48,671 nt of DNA from Rhodococcus jostii NBRC 16295 (GTDB lineage Bacteria > Actinomycetota > Actinomycetes > Mycobacteriales > Mycobacteriaceae): NCBI RefSeq assembly GCF_001894825.1, contig NZ_BCWY01000070.1, positions 1-48,671 on the forward strand, given 5' to 3'. Made by a program: the position numbers and the translations under genes. Each line of letters opens with the position of its first letter. The stretch's first letter is position 1. The notes under the pieces were generated by a model that saw only the letters and a program-made list of their open reading frames with translations, ran no database searches and was not told the DNA's origin. This document shows positions 37,262-46,509 of the stretch, one piece after another.

Positions 37262-37638
37262 CTCGAAGACAGATTTTGTGACATGGCCGGTTTCCAGAAG
37301 ATAAATCAGACGCGTCTATATCCCAGACAGTACGGTCGCGCGTCTAAATTGTGAAGTTTCTTGATCATCGCTCCAGCCCATCCGTGCGCAAGTAGCTTTC
37401 AGATCGGAATACAACCCGGCAATTTCTACCTTACGACCTCAACCCCACCCGCGATAATGCAACGCACTTTCAATCAACGCTGAGTCGGGACATTATTTAT
37501 CAGCCTGCGACCGACGAATTTCGGACTGCCTTGTGCTGCGACCACCACTGCAGCCCTTCATTGGAGAGGTCATCCGTGTGTCCACTGGATGACGTTGATA
37601 TCCATGAATTCTGCCCCCAAAGTACGAATGGAAGAATC
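37262..37638. other. AT-richer intergenic region before the MalY-like gene
   Basis: 377 bp that is visibly less GC-rich than its surroundings (for example CATTATTTATCAG near 37490). It contains the palindrome AGACGCGTCT (37308-37317) and a related CGCGTCTAAA nearby. A separate promoter for the C-S lyase gene probably lies here, but no -10/-35 pair was firm. Confidence 0.4.
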
Positions 37639-38775
37639 ATGACGATAAACGAGAATTTTCCACCTAGAAAGAATTTCAAATGGGCGAACTATCCAGGGAA
37701 GGTTGGCGCCGGAATAGCCGAGTCTGATTTCGGAACCGCCCCTGCAGTTGCGCAGGCACTGCATTCAGCCATCGACGATGGATATACCGGATACACGCCA
37801 GATCATGTCTATAGAGACCATTTGTCGGCCTATGCCGATTTCCTCAGGGGAAGGTACGAGTGGAAAGTTGACGAATTCGCGATTCGACTCGCCGATGACG
37901 TGCAGAGCGCCTACGAAGCGGTGATTCGCCACTTCACGCGTCATGGATCGTATGTGATAGTGCCGACTCCGGCTTACGCTCCATTCACTCGAATTCCGGA
38001 GCGTCTAGGCAGGAATGTCGTTGAAGTCCCGATGCTCCGACGGGAGAGTCAGTACAGTCTCGACCTGGACGCAATCTCTCAAGCATTCGAAAGAGGCGGC
38101 GAACTTCTAATCCTCTGCAACCCCCACAACCCCACTGGGACCGTTCTTGGAACTGACCAGCTGCTCGCCTTGTCTGAGGTAATTTCACATTACAACGGCA
38201 CTGTCTTCGCAGACGAGGTGTGGGCACCAATCGTCTACAGTGGAAAACACGTACCGTACGCTTCGGTGTCCGATACTACTGAGGCTCACACGATTACGGC
38301 TTCCTCACCGTCGAAGGGCTGGAACTTGTCGGGACTCAAATGCGCGCAGATCGTTCTCTCCAATCCCAGAGACCAAAAACGCTGGGATGATCTGGCACTA
38401 TTTCCGCCATCGGCGAACAGCATACTGGGAGTAATTGGAGCAACCGCCGCCTACGGTTCAGGTGCGGAATGGCTTGACGATACCGTTGCGAGGCTGACAG
38501 TCAACCGAAACCTGCTTGCCCGCCTCCTCGAAGACCGCCTGCCGGGTGTATGGCCGACCACACCGCCAGCGACCTACCTTGCGTGGCTCGACTTCACCGG
38601 ATGGGGCCGAGGATCCTCCCCTGGAGCCGCGCTGGATGAACGAGCAAAGGTGATCGTCAATCACGGCGAAGAATACGGCGTCGACTGGCGCGAGTTCGTT
38701 CGATTCAACTACGCAATGTGCGAAATCCGCCTATCGCAAGTGGTCGACTCCATCGCTACGGCATTCGGGCGCTGA
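37639..38775 (+). CDS. MalY/PatB-type PLP-dependent C-S lyase or aminotransferase
   Basis: A 378-residue fold-type I PLP enzyme of the MalY/PatB branch, whose members act as cystathionine beta-lyases. Features are GYTGYTPDH near residue 50, NPHNPTG at 161-167, the pyridine-N Asp192 in ADEVW, and the Schiff-base Lys226 in SPSKGWNLSGLK, which is the usual MalY motif. The ATG at 37639 follows GGAAGA; a reading from 37531 gives 36 implausible extra residues. It would release a thiol, pyruvate and ammonia from an S-substituted cysteine. It lies 377 bp after the importer genes in the same direction. True aminotransferase activity cannot be excluded. Confidence 0.9.
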   Translation: MTINENFPPRKNFKWANYPGKVGAGIAESDFGTAPAVAQALHSAIDDGYTGYTPDHVYRDHLSAYADFLRGRYEWKVDEFAIRLADDVQSAYEAVIRHFTRHGSYVIVPTPAYAPFTRIPERLGRNVVEVPMLRRESQYSLDLDAISQAFERGGELLILCNPHNPTGTVLGTDQLLALSEVISHYNGTVFADEVWAPIVYSGKHVPYASVSDTTEAHTITASSPSKGWNLSGLKCAQIVLSNPRDQKRWDDLALFPPSANSILGVIGATAAYGSGAEWLDDTVARLTVNRNLLARLLEDRLPGVWPTTPPATYLAWLDFTGWGRGSSPGAALDERAKVIVNHGEEYGVDWREFVRFNYAMCEIRLSQVVDSIATAFGR

Positions 38776-38889
38776 CGTATTTGAGCACGCTCCTTGGTGG
38801 GGCAAGGGGTCCTACGTAGACCTGCAACCTCCCTCTTCACAAGATTTTCCCCTATCTGACGAAGTGAACTCGACCCCGACACGCCTGTA

Positions 38890-39330
38890 GGATGTCAAGC
38901 TCCTGGCCAATCTGCTGGGCTTCGCCCATACCACTGCGGAGATATTTCGCCAAGCAGGAACTGGACACGCGCAGGACGCCATCGCCTGGCAGACGCGGGT
39001 GTGGGCACGCTCCACAGACACTTCCCGACCTCGGAGGCCCTCATCGACGCCGCCTACAGGCATCGACTCGCCCGCATGCGTGAGGAGGCAACCGAACTTT
39101 CATCCGCACGGCCGCCGAGGCCATCCGGATATGGATGAAACATGGAACACCTTGAATCGGCGCGGTCATCGCCTCCGGTGTCGACCCATCTGCTGACAAT
39201 GCGCACTCCTCACCGACGCCGGCGCCATTCTCCTCAACCCGGCACCAATGGATAGCCTGCGAACCGACGTCACCGTCGATGACGTCGTCCTCACTTCTTG
39301 TAGACGCGCTGACCAGGGATTTGACTGCGA
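38890..39330 (+). pseudogene. TetR-family regulator remnant
   Basis: The HTH appears in pieces: VGTLHRHFPTSEALIDAAYRHRLARMREEATEL is the recognition helix and following helix of a TetR protein, interrupted by stops. Downstream MDSLRTDVTVDDVVLTS resembles the start of a typical C-terminal helix. Frameshifts split it and no single start serves it. The region 38776-39821 otherwise holds no supported gene. Confidence 0.65.
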
Positions 39331-39821
39331 GCTGACCCAGACCGCCGAATGCACGCGGAGGACACTCCTGTCCATTCATCGAGCGGCGCTGTCACTCATG
39401 AGTCTCTGGACGCAACGACGCGCACCGAGCACCGTGGATAAGCCGGTGGGTCTCGGCCGAACCACCACATCCCGGATCCTTAACCCCGGTGTAATCTGCC
39501 CATCTCGACGGTCTTTCGCTAGGAGTTCTATGTCAGGCCGGCGTGGCACACCTGTAGCTTCGCTGCGATCGTGGCCAGGGCTCTACGGTCAGTTGCGCTG
39601 AGCGTGTCGAGCACCAGCCGTCACACTAAAGCGCATGCGTGGGCGTTGCCGCGACGACCACCTCGTGTCCGGCGTCGGTTCATATGGCAAGGGTAGTGGA
39701 CGCGCCAGACACCAATGAGCGACCTGTCAATCGTCGTCCTAACTTTGGCCTAGCGGCCCTCTGCCATGACACCTCTTTCATTACGATGGCAGACAAACTG
39801 CATGGATTGGGAGGCGTCAGA

Positions 39822-40175
39822 GTGGGCGAAACGAAAGACCAGCCAGCTGTGGAACAGCTCGAGTTAGGAGCGGTGTTCGCAGCTCTTGCGGACCCACATC
39901 GGCGATCGATTGTCGAGGACCTTCTTCGGGAACCGGATGGGGCTCGGCGCAAGTGCTCAACCTTCGGGGTGGGGGTCTCCCGGTCGACGATGACCCACCA
40001 ATTCAAGGTCCTCCGTGAGTCGGGCCTGATCACTCAGTTCGACTACCGCAACCGAGCCGAGGTGATGCTGCGTCGGGCAGATCTCGACGCACGTTTTCCA
40101 GGGCTCCTTGATCTTGTAGCAGCTGGTAGCAAACGGCGAGCGTCCGCTCCGGAAGACGCCTCGGCTCGCGGCTAG
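39822..40175 (+). CDS. ArsR-type winged-helix regulator, orphan
   Basis: A 117-residue regulator similar to the one at 24178-24492 across nearly its full length: AVFAALADPHRRSIVEDLL, then TMTHQFKVLRESGLITQFDYRNRAEVMLRR and RFPGLLDLVAAG. It has a single Cys (KCSTFG), so a metal site is unlikely. I prefer the GTG at 39822, with GGGAGG about 8 nt upstream; an ATG at 39786 is also possible. No transporter or enzyme gene is adjacent on either side, only decayed sequence, so it is probably a leftover of a lost operon or regulates in trans. The 22-bp operator of its relative was not found here. Confidence 0.82.
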   Translation: MGETKDQPAVEQLELGAVFAALADPHRRSIVEDLLREPDGARRKCSTFGVGVSRSTMTHQFKVLRESGLITQFDYRNRAEVMLRRADLDARFPGLLDLVAAGSKRRASAPEDASARG

Positions 40176-40518
40176 CTTCTGTGGTGTGTCGACGCCAGCG
40201 ACCCGTTTAGGGCTCTCGGAGGGAGTCCTTGCGGAAGCGGAGCAGGAAAGACAGATTGCACAGCCCAATGCTCACATCAGTCGCGAGAAGCAGGTTGTGT
40301 CCATGAAGATTGTGTACGGACCGGATTCGGATCTGACCGGCGTGTCTTAGCCCCAGTGAAGTCGGCCAGGGCCACCCGTCCCGGCCTGAAGAACTAGCCC
40401 CCCCGGGATGCGGGGCATCGTCCGTCGTGAACGGCCGCATCCCGGTGGGCCCATGCGCGGGCAGCCCTGATCGTGGGCACAACGGCCTCGATGTCGCCAG
40501 CGAGGGCGGTGATCAGTC

Positions 40519-40700
40519 GTGACGCTGTCGGGTCGGAGGCGCCGGCCCAAACAGCTCCGGCTGGGCGCGCTGCGGATCCTCGCCGTCGCAGGACGAGCCA
40601 TCCGCACGGGCCGGAAACAACTACTCCGACTTCCAGAGGCTCGCCCTACAACCACCGCATCGATACCGCCTGGACCACGCTCCGTATCGCCTGAACAACC
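40519..40700 (+). pseudogene. Possible IS1380-family C-terminal remnant
   Basis: LRLGALRILAVAGRAIRTGRKQLLRLPEA resembles the C-terminal arginine-rich segment of IS1380-type transposases, followed in another frame by SPYNHRIDTAWTTLRIA. The catalytic core is absent. The surrounding 40176-41129 has no supported gene. This is a weak call resting on one motif. Confidence 0.4.
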
Positions 40701-41129
40701 CCCACCGACCACCCACGGAGAACTGGCGAAGCAGCGCCGGTGAGCTCCCGCACGCTATGCCCGAAGAACCTCGCTACCGGCCATCTATTCGAAGGTCAGT
40801 GCGCAAGACGAAGATCGAGACTAGGGCCGGGACAAATGGCGGGGAACACGACGAATGGTCGAAACCCGCCGCTACCCGGCCTCGACTGCTCCCCTTGTGG
40901 CCAGACGCCAGGCAGCACTGCCGAACCCACCAGGAGGTGACAGCCGCGGCACTGCCCGCATAACGGCCGAACGAGAATCAGGCGGCAGTTCATACACGAT
41001 GCCCTGAGAGATGATCCTCGGGCGTCAATCGCTTGAATCACAGCCTGTGTTCGTCATTTCGAATCACCGGGCTCGCGACTTCCCCGTTGGAACGATGATG
41101 CGTCGAGGCCCGGGTCCCAGCTCGTGAGC

Positions 41130-42260
41130 TCAATATAAGTGCGCCAGCGCAGTGTCGGCGTCGAATCCGGCGAAGTCGTCGAGCGCACCGTCACGCAGTC
41201 GGCTGACCCAACCAGGATCGGCAAGCAACGCCCGACCGATGGCGACGATATCGAATTCGCCCGCATCGAATTGGTCGAGCAGCCGGCAAACCGGGGCCGG
41301 GGAGATCCGCTTTGTGCCGTCGAGCGAGAACCCGAACTCGGTGTCTAGACCCACCGAGCCTACTGCGATGACCGGCAGCCCGGTCAGCTTCTTGGCCCAG
41401 CCCGCCATACCCAGTCGTGGATCGTCATCGGGAAAAGCAGGCTGATAGTGGCGACGAGTGGACGGGTGCAGCACATCGACCCCGGCCTCGATCAAGGGGG
41501 TGAGTAATTTTTCGAGATCGCGTGGTGTGGCCGCTAATTGGGCGTCATAGCGGTTGATCTTCCATTGCGAGAACCGGAAGATAATCGGGAAGCCCGAACC
41601 GACAGCCTCCCGCACCGCAGCCACCACCTCGGCAGGAAACCGGGTACGTGCAGTGAGTGTTCCGCCGTAGCCGTCGGTGCGACGATTAGTGTTCCCCCAG
41701 AGGAATTGGTCGAGCAAATAGCCGTGACCGCCGTGCACTTCAACGGCGTCGAATCCGGCGTCACGCGCGTTTCGGGCAGCCTTCGCATACACGTCGGCGA
41801 GCGCACCGAGCTCGTCGATACGCAACGCCCGCCCGACCTGGTTACCTGCAACGTCGATACCCGATGGGCTGACCGCCTCCTGCCCTTCCCTACCACCGTC
41901 GAGGACGTCGCGCTGCGAGCCCTCGTGCCACAGTTGAGCCGCGATAGCGCCGCCCTCGGCATGCACGGCATCGGTCACCGCGCGCCAGCTCCGCAATACC
42001 TCGGCCCCATCGATAAGCGGAACGCTGTCCGGCCCAGCCGCCGGATGCGGGATGCGCACGCCCTCAGTGATGATCAGCGCGGTTCCACCTGCGGCCCGGC
42101 GGGCGTAGTAGGCGGCCACGTCCGGGCCCGGCACACCGTCTGGGGACGCGAACCTAGTCATCGGGGCCATTGCGAACCGGTTCGGCAGTGTCAGCGTGCC
42201 CACGCTCACCGGCGTGAACAAGGATTGCAGCCGCTTGTCATCAATCACTTCCACCCTCAA
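41130..42260 (-). CDS. Old Yellow Enzyme-family NADH:flavin oxidoreductase
   Basis: A 376-residue FMN-dependent enzyme that reduces activated C=C bonds. The barrel begins SVGTLTLPNRFAMAPMTRFA; later the substrate-binding HxxH appears in EVHGGHGYLLDQFLWGNTNRRTDGYGG, and GRALLADPGWVSRLRDG ends the FMN phosphate site. Start is uncertain: TTG 42260, GTG 42254 and GTG 42248 are all in frame, and AAGGA lies well placed for GTG 42254. A truncated cupin frame ends right at this start, so they may once have been co-transcribed. It is flanked by IS debris. It could reduce an unsaturated ketone or a nitro compound; the substrate is unknown. Confidence 0.9.
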   Translation of the reverse strand: MRVEVIDDKRLQSLFTPVSVGTLTLPNRFAMAPMTRFASPDGVPGPDVAAYYARRAAGGTALIITEGVRIPHPAAGPDSVPLIDGAEVLRSWRAVTDAVHAEGGAIAAQLWHEGSQRDVLDGGREGQEAVSPSGIDVAGNQVGRALRIDELGALADVYAKAARNARDAGFDAVEVHGGHGYLLDQFLWGNTNRRTDGYGGTLTARTRFPAEVVAAVREAVGSGFPIIFRFSQWKINRYDAQLAATPRDLEKLLTPLIEAGVDVLHPSTRRHYQPAFPDDDPRLGMAGWAKKLTGLPVIAVGSVGLDTEFGFSLDGTKRISPAPVCRLLDQFDAGEFDIVAIGRALLADPGWVSRLRDGALDDFAGFDADTALAHLY

Positions 42261-42361
42261 TCCTTCACCCTAGACAGCGCGTTAATATCCTGTTTCACTC
42301 GGGCCTCTTTCTCCGGGTGGACGCGTGGGACGGCGCCAACCCAGGTAAGCGTGAGATCCAT
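42257..42361 (-). pseudogene. Truncated cupin N terminus, paralogue of 12705-13148
   Basis: A 34-codon frame on the minus strand begins MDLTLTW and contains RVHPEKEARVKQDINAL. Aligned with the cupin at 12705 (MDFKVEW, RVRPEKEVRAKQDVNAL) about half of the 34 positions are identical, without gaps. It then hits a stop that overlaps the Old Yellow Enzyme start. The barrel motifs are missing, so it is a fragment. It is too short for standard gene callers. Confidence 0.65.
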
Positions 42362-42514
42362 CTCGATCGTCCCTATCTCTGCATCGGGCGCCCCGCCGAA
42401 AGCTGCGGCCACCCGTTCTTCTGATACTGCACACTTCCGCAGAGCCGTAGTGAATGGTGTTCAAACCTTGAACGGCTCAAGTCCGCCTCGGGGAGGAGGA
42501 ACTCGCCGCGGGCG

Positions 42515-42923
42515 TCACCGCCTCGGCCAATTCCGGAGTATTGCCCGCGCTGCTGGCGCCGCGAGAGCGGCCAAGGACACCGCGCCCGGGATGACGGCGG
42601 GCTTTCGATCTACAGTGCTCTCGGCGAGAGCCGCGCCAACGGTCGACGGGGCATACGGGCGGTCCAACACGGATGGCATGGCGCCGTGCCACAACAGCGC
42701 CAGGTCAGCTCCTGTCGGCGGCGGCGACCATGCCCGCGACAGTGCGCTCACCTTGAGGCCCATGCCCGCCCTTTGTCGGTCGGCACTGCCAGACCATCGT
42801 TGGCAGGGCTCCGAGTCCGCATCGCTGGGCCAATCCCAACGCCGGAACCAACCCGGCCGAGGCAAGAAGATTGCGGTCCTCGAACGCCGCTACGGTCACC
42901 GGGTGGGTACGGGATAGTTGCAC
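42515..42923 (-). pseudogene. IS1380-family transposase N-terminal remnant
   Basis: The minus strand reads MQLSRTHPVTVAAFEDRNLLASAGLVPALGLAQRCGL, the usual IS1380 N terminus, then in a second frame GADLALLWHGAMPSVLDRPYAPSTVGA. At least one frameshift separates them and the DDE domain is missing. It sits between the truncated cupin and the group II intron fragment. Confidence 0.72.
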
Positions 42924-43063
42924 CTCAGAGGCGCTCCCCGTTCTGGGATGGACCGGACCTTAGACAAGCCCAATCCTCCTGAAACGTAGGGCAATCTCGC
43001 TGTCACGACCCACCCCGTACCCTCTGGTCGGGCCGCCCGGGGGAATCGCACCCTGGGCTCCGA

Positions 43064-43099
43064 CAGATCCCGACGTGACAGTCTCCCGTCGCCGTGCTC
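43064..43099 (-). ncRNA. Group II intron domain V-like segment
   Basis: Minus strand, about 40 nt downstream of the broken intron protein reading frame. The stretch GAGCACGGCGACGGGAGACT followed by GTCACGTCGGGATCTG resembles domain V of bacterial group II introns in order and length. The upstream intron domains are not present. It supports a truncated intron whose 3' end survives. Confidence 0.55.
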
Positions 43100-43144
43100 T
43101 TGTCATTCTGGTCACCAGACAGACGAGACGGATGGAACCCATTT

Positions 43145-43593
43145 CTAATGCGCGAACATGCGGGGATACCGTGCTGTGATCCCCTGCCAGCACTCGATGG
43201 TTTTCTTCCCGCTCGCAGCCGTTTGTATTCCTTGCGGATCCACCGCACCAAGTAGGCGTTGATGCGTGAGAGGACTTGATACAAGGCAGAGCGTTGAACC
43301 GCCCCGTGATACTGCATCCAGCCCCGCACGATCGGATTGATGCGTCGTGCGAGGTCGGTGAAGGCGTGACCGGTGCGGTTGTGCAGCCGCCATGTCCGCA
43401 CCGCCGCACCGATCTTCTTCACAGCGTCCTTGCTGACCGCGGGCAGGAACGCGCTGAAGTGCTGCCCATTCCTGTTCCGCGCCCCGCGCTGGCGGAACGT
43501 GAACCCCAAAAGCGGGAACGACGTGTGCTCGCGCGAGCCGCGCCGCGTGCCGTCCTTGCAGTAGACGATCAACCGTAACCCGACCTGCCCCAT
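43145..43593 (-). pseudogene. Group II intron-encoded protein, C-terminal fragment
   Basis: Maturase (X) region of an LtrA-type intron protein: HTSFPLLGFTFRQRGARNRNG, then FSAFLPAVSKDAVKKIGAAVRTWRLHNRTGHAF and INPIVRGWMQYHGAVQRSALY, ending RINAYLVRWIRKEYKRLRA. The final part continues in another frame as IECWQGITARYPRMFAH. The reverse transcriptase catalytic YADD portion is absent. It is a 5'-truncated copy with a frameshift near 43195. Confidence 0.82.
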
Positions 43594-43751
43594 CCTGTGT
43601 GCTCAGCGACAGGCAGGGCCTTTACAGTAGATCGGCGTTTTCACGAGGATCAGCGCTGAGCTGTCACATTTCGTAGCCAGGTTCCGGTGAGGTCAAGAAC
43701 CGGTCCTGCGCGCTCACGCCATCACTCTGGCCCTGCCTGAGCCTCCCAGTG

Positions 43752-44603
43752 TTACTGACGAAGAGGGGTGTCACCGGATTGGACGCGGCGCCCGCTCGAC
43801 GCCCAGTGGTCGACCTCGGACATTTCGGCCATCCCGGGTGCGTAGGCGGCGATGTCTTCCGGGCGCGCCAGGCCGGCTCCGCCGGATGCGTAAGAACCAC
43901 CATCGGCCAGGTTGAGGCCCGTAATCCAGGAGGCCTCGTCTGAGGCCAGATAGACAGCCGCGCTGGCAATATCTTCGGGTTGCCCAAGGCGCGGAATCAG
44001 GTTCGGTGTCATGGTAACGCGCCGTTGTTCGGTGCTTCCGTGCCGTAGAACAGCAGGCCGTTCGGGGTTGCCACACAGCCTGGTGAGATCGTGTTCACCC
44101 GGATGGTCGCGCTGGCCACTTCGTTCGTCAGGCAGCTTGCCAACCGGATGACACCAGCTTTGGCCACCGAGTAGGCCTGGATGATGGGGAGGTTACCCGG
44201 GTACCCCGTCCCTATATCGGAACCCGCCACTGAGCCCATGAAGATGATGCTGTCGCCGCCACGTGCGCGTAGGTGGAGAATGGCGTGTTTGGAGACCAGG
44301 AAGGGAACGGTCAGTGTGTGGTCGAGGGTGAATTTCCAGTCCGCGAGGCTGGAGTCTTCGACCGTTCCCAATCGTAACTGCATCGCGCTGTTGTGTAGGA
44401 CGTCGATGCCGCCAAATTTCTCGGCGGCGAACTCGAGTAGCTGGTGCGCATCCTCCTCGTTCGAGAGGTCGATCGGGTGCAGCGATTCCATCCGTCCGCC
44501 GGCCGCGCGCACGATTGCGAGCGTTTCCTCGGCGGCTTCCGCGTTGATGTCGCACCCGACGATCGACGCTCCTTCGGCCACGAACCGCAACGATCCTTCG
44601 GGT
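43752..44603 (-). pseudogene. Short-chain dehydrogenase/reductase, 5'-truncated and frameshifted
   Basis: The first segment (44009-44603) reads VAEGASIVGCDINAEAAEET, IDVLHNSAM, IIFMGSVAGSDIGTG and the catalytic YSVAKAG pair. It then shifts frame near 44015 into TPNLIPRLGQPEDIASAAVYLASDEASWITGLNLADGG, the usual SDR tail. The N-terminal TGxxxGxG nucleotide-binding motif is missing, and sequence upstream of residue 1 does not restore it. It is therefore unlikely to be functional. Confidence 0.85.
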
Positions 44604-45072
44604 TCCCCGACCGTAGAGGTCCCTTCTGGTCTACTTGCCGCGGGTCAACCCTGCAACCGTGCCGCCGCAGAACTGGTGCCATCCAGGCGTGAAGCTCTGG
44701 ACGATTCGATCAGCAGCGCAAGGCGCGCTGACACCGCCGCCTGGGTTCTTGCGGGTGGTGCCCGACCTGGTTCTCGCGACTACGCAGGTGTCGCGAGCGG
44801 TGTGATGGGAAATCGTCGAGACATCGATCAGCGAGGGGCCGCCGGCCCCAGTGTGCGGGACGCACCCCCATACTCGATGTCTCATCGATGCTCCCGCCGA
44901 TGATTCGCCGTACACCGTGGCGCATCGTTCCTGCTGGTCACATACTCTTCCTACAGACCAGGGCATGGCGCCCGCACTGCGCCACTAGCGGCGTCCGCCG
45001 GCAGCGGCCCAGTACGGGCCGGTTCGGCGGGCTACAACAAGGCCCTGCCCTCAAGCGCCAATCTACGGTAGA
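44604..45072. other. Intergenic, no gene supported
   Basis: Overlapping open frames on both strands lack start signals and domain content. The last 50 bp carry the promoter and palindrome of the toxin-antitoxin genes. Confidence 0.45.
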
Positions 45073-45086
45073 CTTCTATATAGAAG
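45073..45086. promoter_or_regulatory. Palindromic operator candidate for the RES/Xre pair
   Basis: CTTCTATATAGAAG is a perfect 14-bp palindrome and lies 37 bp upstream of the antitoxin start. Xre-type antitoxins usually autorepress from such a site. The AT-rich centre also suits a -10 region. Confidence 0.65.
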
Positions 45087-45123
45087 CAGTCGAGGGTACC
45101 TGCCCGGGCACCGAGGAGGGGAC

Positions 45124-45738
45124 ATGGCGCACAAGACCGCAGACTCGAGCTACGAGTCCGATCCGCAACAGCAGCGCAGCGGCCTGAGCGACCACGAGTT
45201 CATCGCCCGGATGCGAGCCGAGCTGTACAAACGGCCGAGCATGCGGCTTGTCGCCGACAGGGTCACCCACATCATGCTGGCCGGACGGATCGATCGAGAC
45301 GACCCGCTCCTCGAGCTGATCGAATCGGACGACATCCTCGACGAGAAGACGGTGCTGAGCGACGCCGTCGAACGCATCCTGTCGTTCCCGCATCTCTCCG
45401 CCAAGGAGGTCGCGGACACCTACGACAAGAACTGGGCCAATCCTAGCGATGCGCTGCGCAAACTCAGCGCCAAAGGGGAGGTCATCGGGCTCAAGCGGGC
45501 CGGGAAGTTCCGGTATCCGGAGTTTCAGTTCTCCCTGGCGGGCGAGGCGAGTCAGGTGGTGCGGGAGGGCAATGTGGCGCTCGGTGCCCGGGATGATCCG
45601 TGGGGGGTCGCGTCGTGGTGGCTCTCGCCGAACCCGTCGGCCGAAGACCGCAAGTCTCCGGTCCAACTTCTGGACGAGGGATCGTTCGACGCCGTGCGCG
45701 CGTTGCTGCGCGCGGAGATCGCCGACGACATTGCCTAA
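45124..45738 (+). CDS. MbcA/ParS-type Xre antitoxin, partner of RES toxin
   Basis: A 204-residue protein. The C-terminal part LGARDDPWGVASWWLSPNPSAEDRKSPVQLLDEGSFDAVRALL fits the MbcA/ParS toxin-binding domain (DUF2384-like). The N-terminal 100 residues are less typical and may be a longer DNA-binding region (LSAKEVADTYDKNWANPSDALRKLS looks like an HTH). The ATG follows GAGGAGGGG. A palindrome upstream and a downstream RES gene that starts within its stop region form a classical antitoxin-toxin pair. It should bind its partner toxin and repress the operon. It is longer than most characterised members. Confidence 0.85.
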   Translation: MAHKTADSSYESDPQQQRSGLSDHEFIARMRAELYKRPSMRLVADRVTHIMLAGRIDRDDPLLELIESDDILDEKTVLSDAVERILSFPHLSAKEVADTYDKNWANPSDALRKLSAKGEVIGLKRAGKFRYPEFQFSLAGEASQVVREGNVALGARDDPWGVASWWLSPNPSAEDRKSPVQLLDEGSFDAVRALLRAEIADDIA

Positions 45739-46372
45739 CCGCCCACCACCGGTATCGGTGACCGCGCACGTCGGGTCGCTCACCGTCGGAACCAAGCTCT
45801 GGCGTATACACTCCGGCGACCCGAACCGGGGCGTCTTGACCCTGAATCCGACCCCGGCGGGAGCGGGAGGCGGACGGTTCGACTCCTCCGACGGGTCGTA
45901 CCACTACAGCTATTTCGGGGAGGACATCTCCACCTGCATCGCGGAGACCTACTGTCGGTCGCTGCCGCTCGATGATCGCGTTCCGAGAATTTTGCGGAAG
46001 GCCAAGCTGGCCGGTCGGGTCCTGTCCCAGGTCACCGTGACCGACGATGTCCCGGTCGCGCTGGTGCACGGCTCGCATCTGGCGGCGATCGGTCAGGACA
46101 CCTGGCTGACGAAATGCGATCCCGTCGACTACCGGATCACCCGGGACTGGGCGGCATCGATCCTGCACGGGACCGGCGGGGTGCTCGGGATCAAGTACCG
46201 GGCACGCAACGACGAGGACCGGTTCTCCGTCGTGATGACGATCAAGCCCAATGCCGGTGTGGGGCTGCATGACCTGATGACGGTGTCCCGGGGCCCGATC
46301 GTGCTCGATGACCGCGCCGGGGTGGAGCTGGTCAGATCCCATCTCGCAAAGTACAACGCAACCGTCATCTAA
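45731..46372 (+). CDS. RES-domain toxin (NAD+-degrading family)
   Basis: About 213 residues. The RES-domain pattern is present: LWRIHSGD with the conserved Arg, YHYSYFGEDISTCIAETYCR with the conserved Glu, and a C-terminal Ser-containing strand. Characterised RES toxins such as MbcT split NAD+ by phosphorolysis. The TTG at 45731 overlaps the antitoxin stop; GTG 45758 is an alternative that would lie just downstream. The upstream reading from 45449 is the antitoxin overlap and is not a start. It is probably a plasmid-maintenance or stress toxin, held inactive by the adjacent Xre protein. Confidence 0.86.
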   Translation: MPNRPPPVSVTAHVGSLTVGTKLWRIHSGDPNRGVLTLNPTPAGAGGGRFDSSDGSYHYSYFGEDISTCIAETYCRSLPLDDRVPRILRKAKLAGRVLSQVTVTDDVPVALVHGSHLAAIGQDTWLTKCDPVDYRITRDWAASILHGTGGVLGIKYRARNDEDRFSVVMTIKPNAGVGLHDLMTVSRGPIVLDDRAGVELVRSHLAKYNATVI

Positions 46373-46509
46373 GTGTCGACGTCGATCTCCCACTGTCTGT
46401 CACCGCTGTGGCGCGCGTGGGAGATAAACCGATGAAAAGCCAACCGCGAGTACAGTATTGTTTCCTGCCTATCAACGACGCCGTGACAGACCGCGCAGCA
46501 AGGAAATCC

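Noticed and set aside
40175..40330. Possible coding remnant reading REKQVVSMKIVYGPDSDLTG
   Set aside because: Looks protein-like but has no start, no family I could name and ends in a stop; left as unexplained debris.
41538..42917. 459-codon plus-strand frame antisense to the Old Yellow Enzyme
   Set aside because: The minus strand carries clear OYE, cupin-fragment and IS1380 motifs; this frame has none.
45491..46393. 300-codon minus-strand frame opposite the RES toxin
   Set aside because: The RES motifs lie on the plus strand; this one is Arg/Pro/His-rich shadow.
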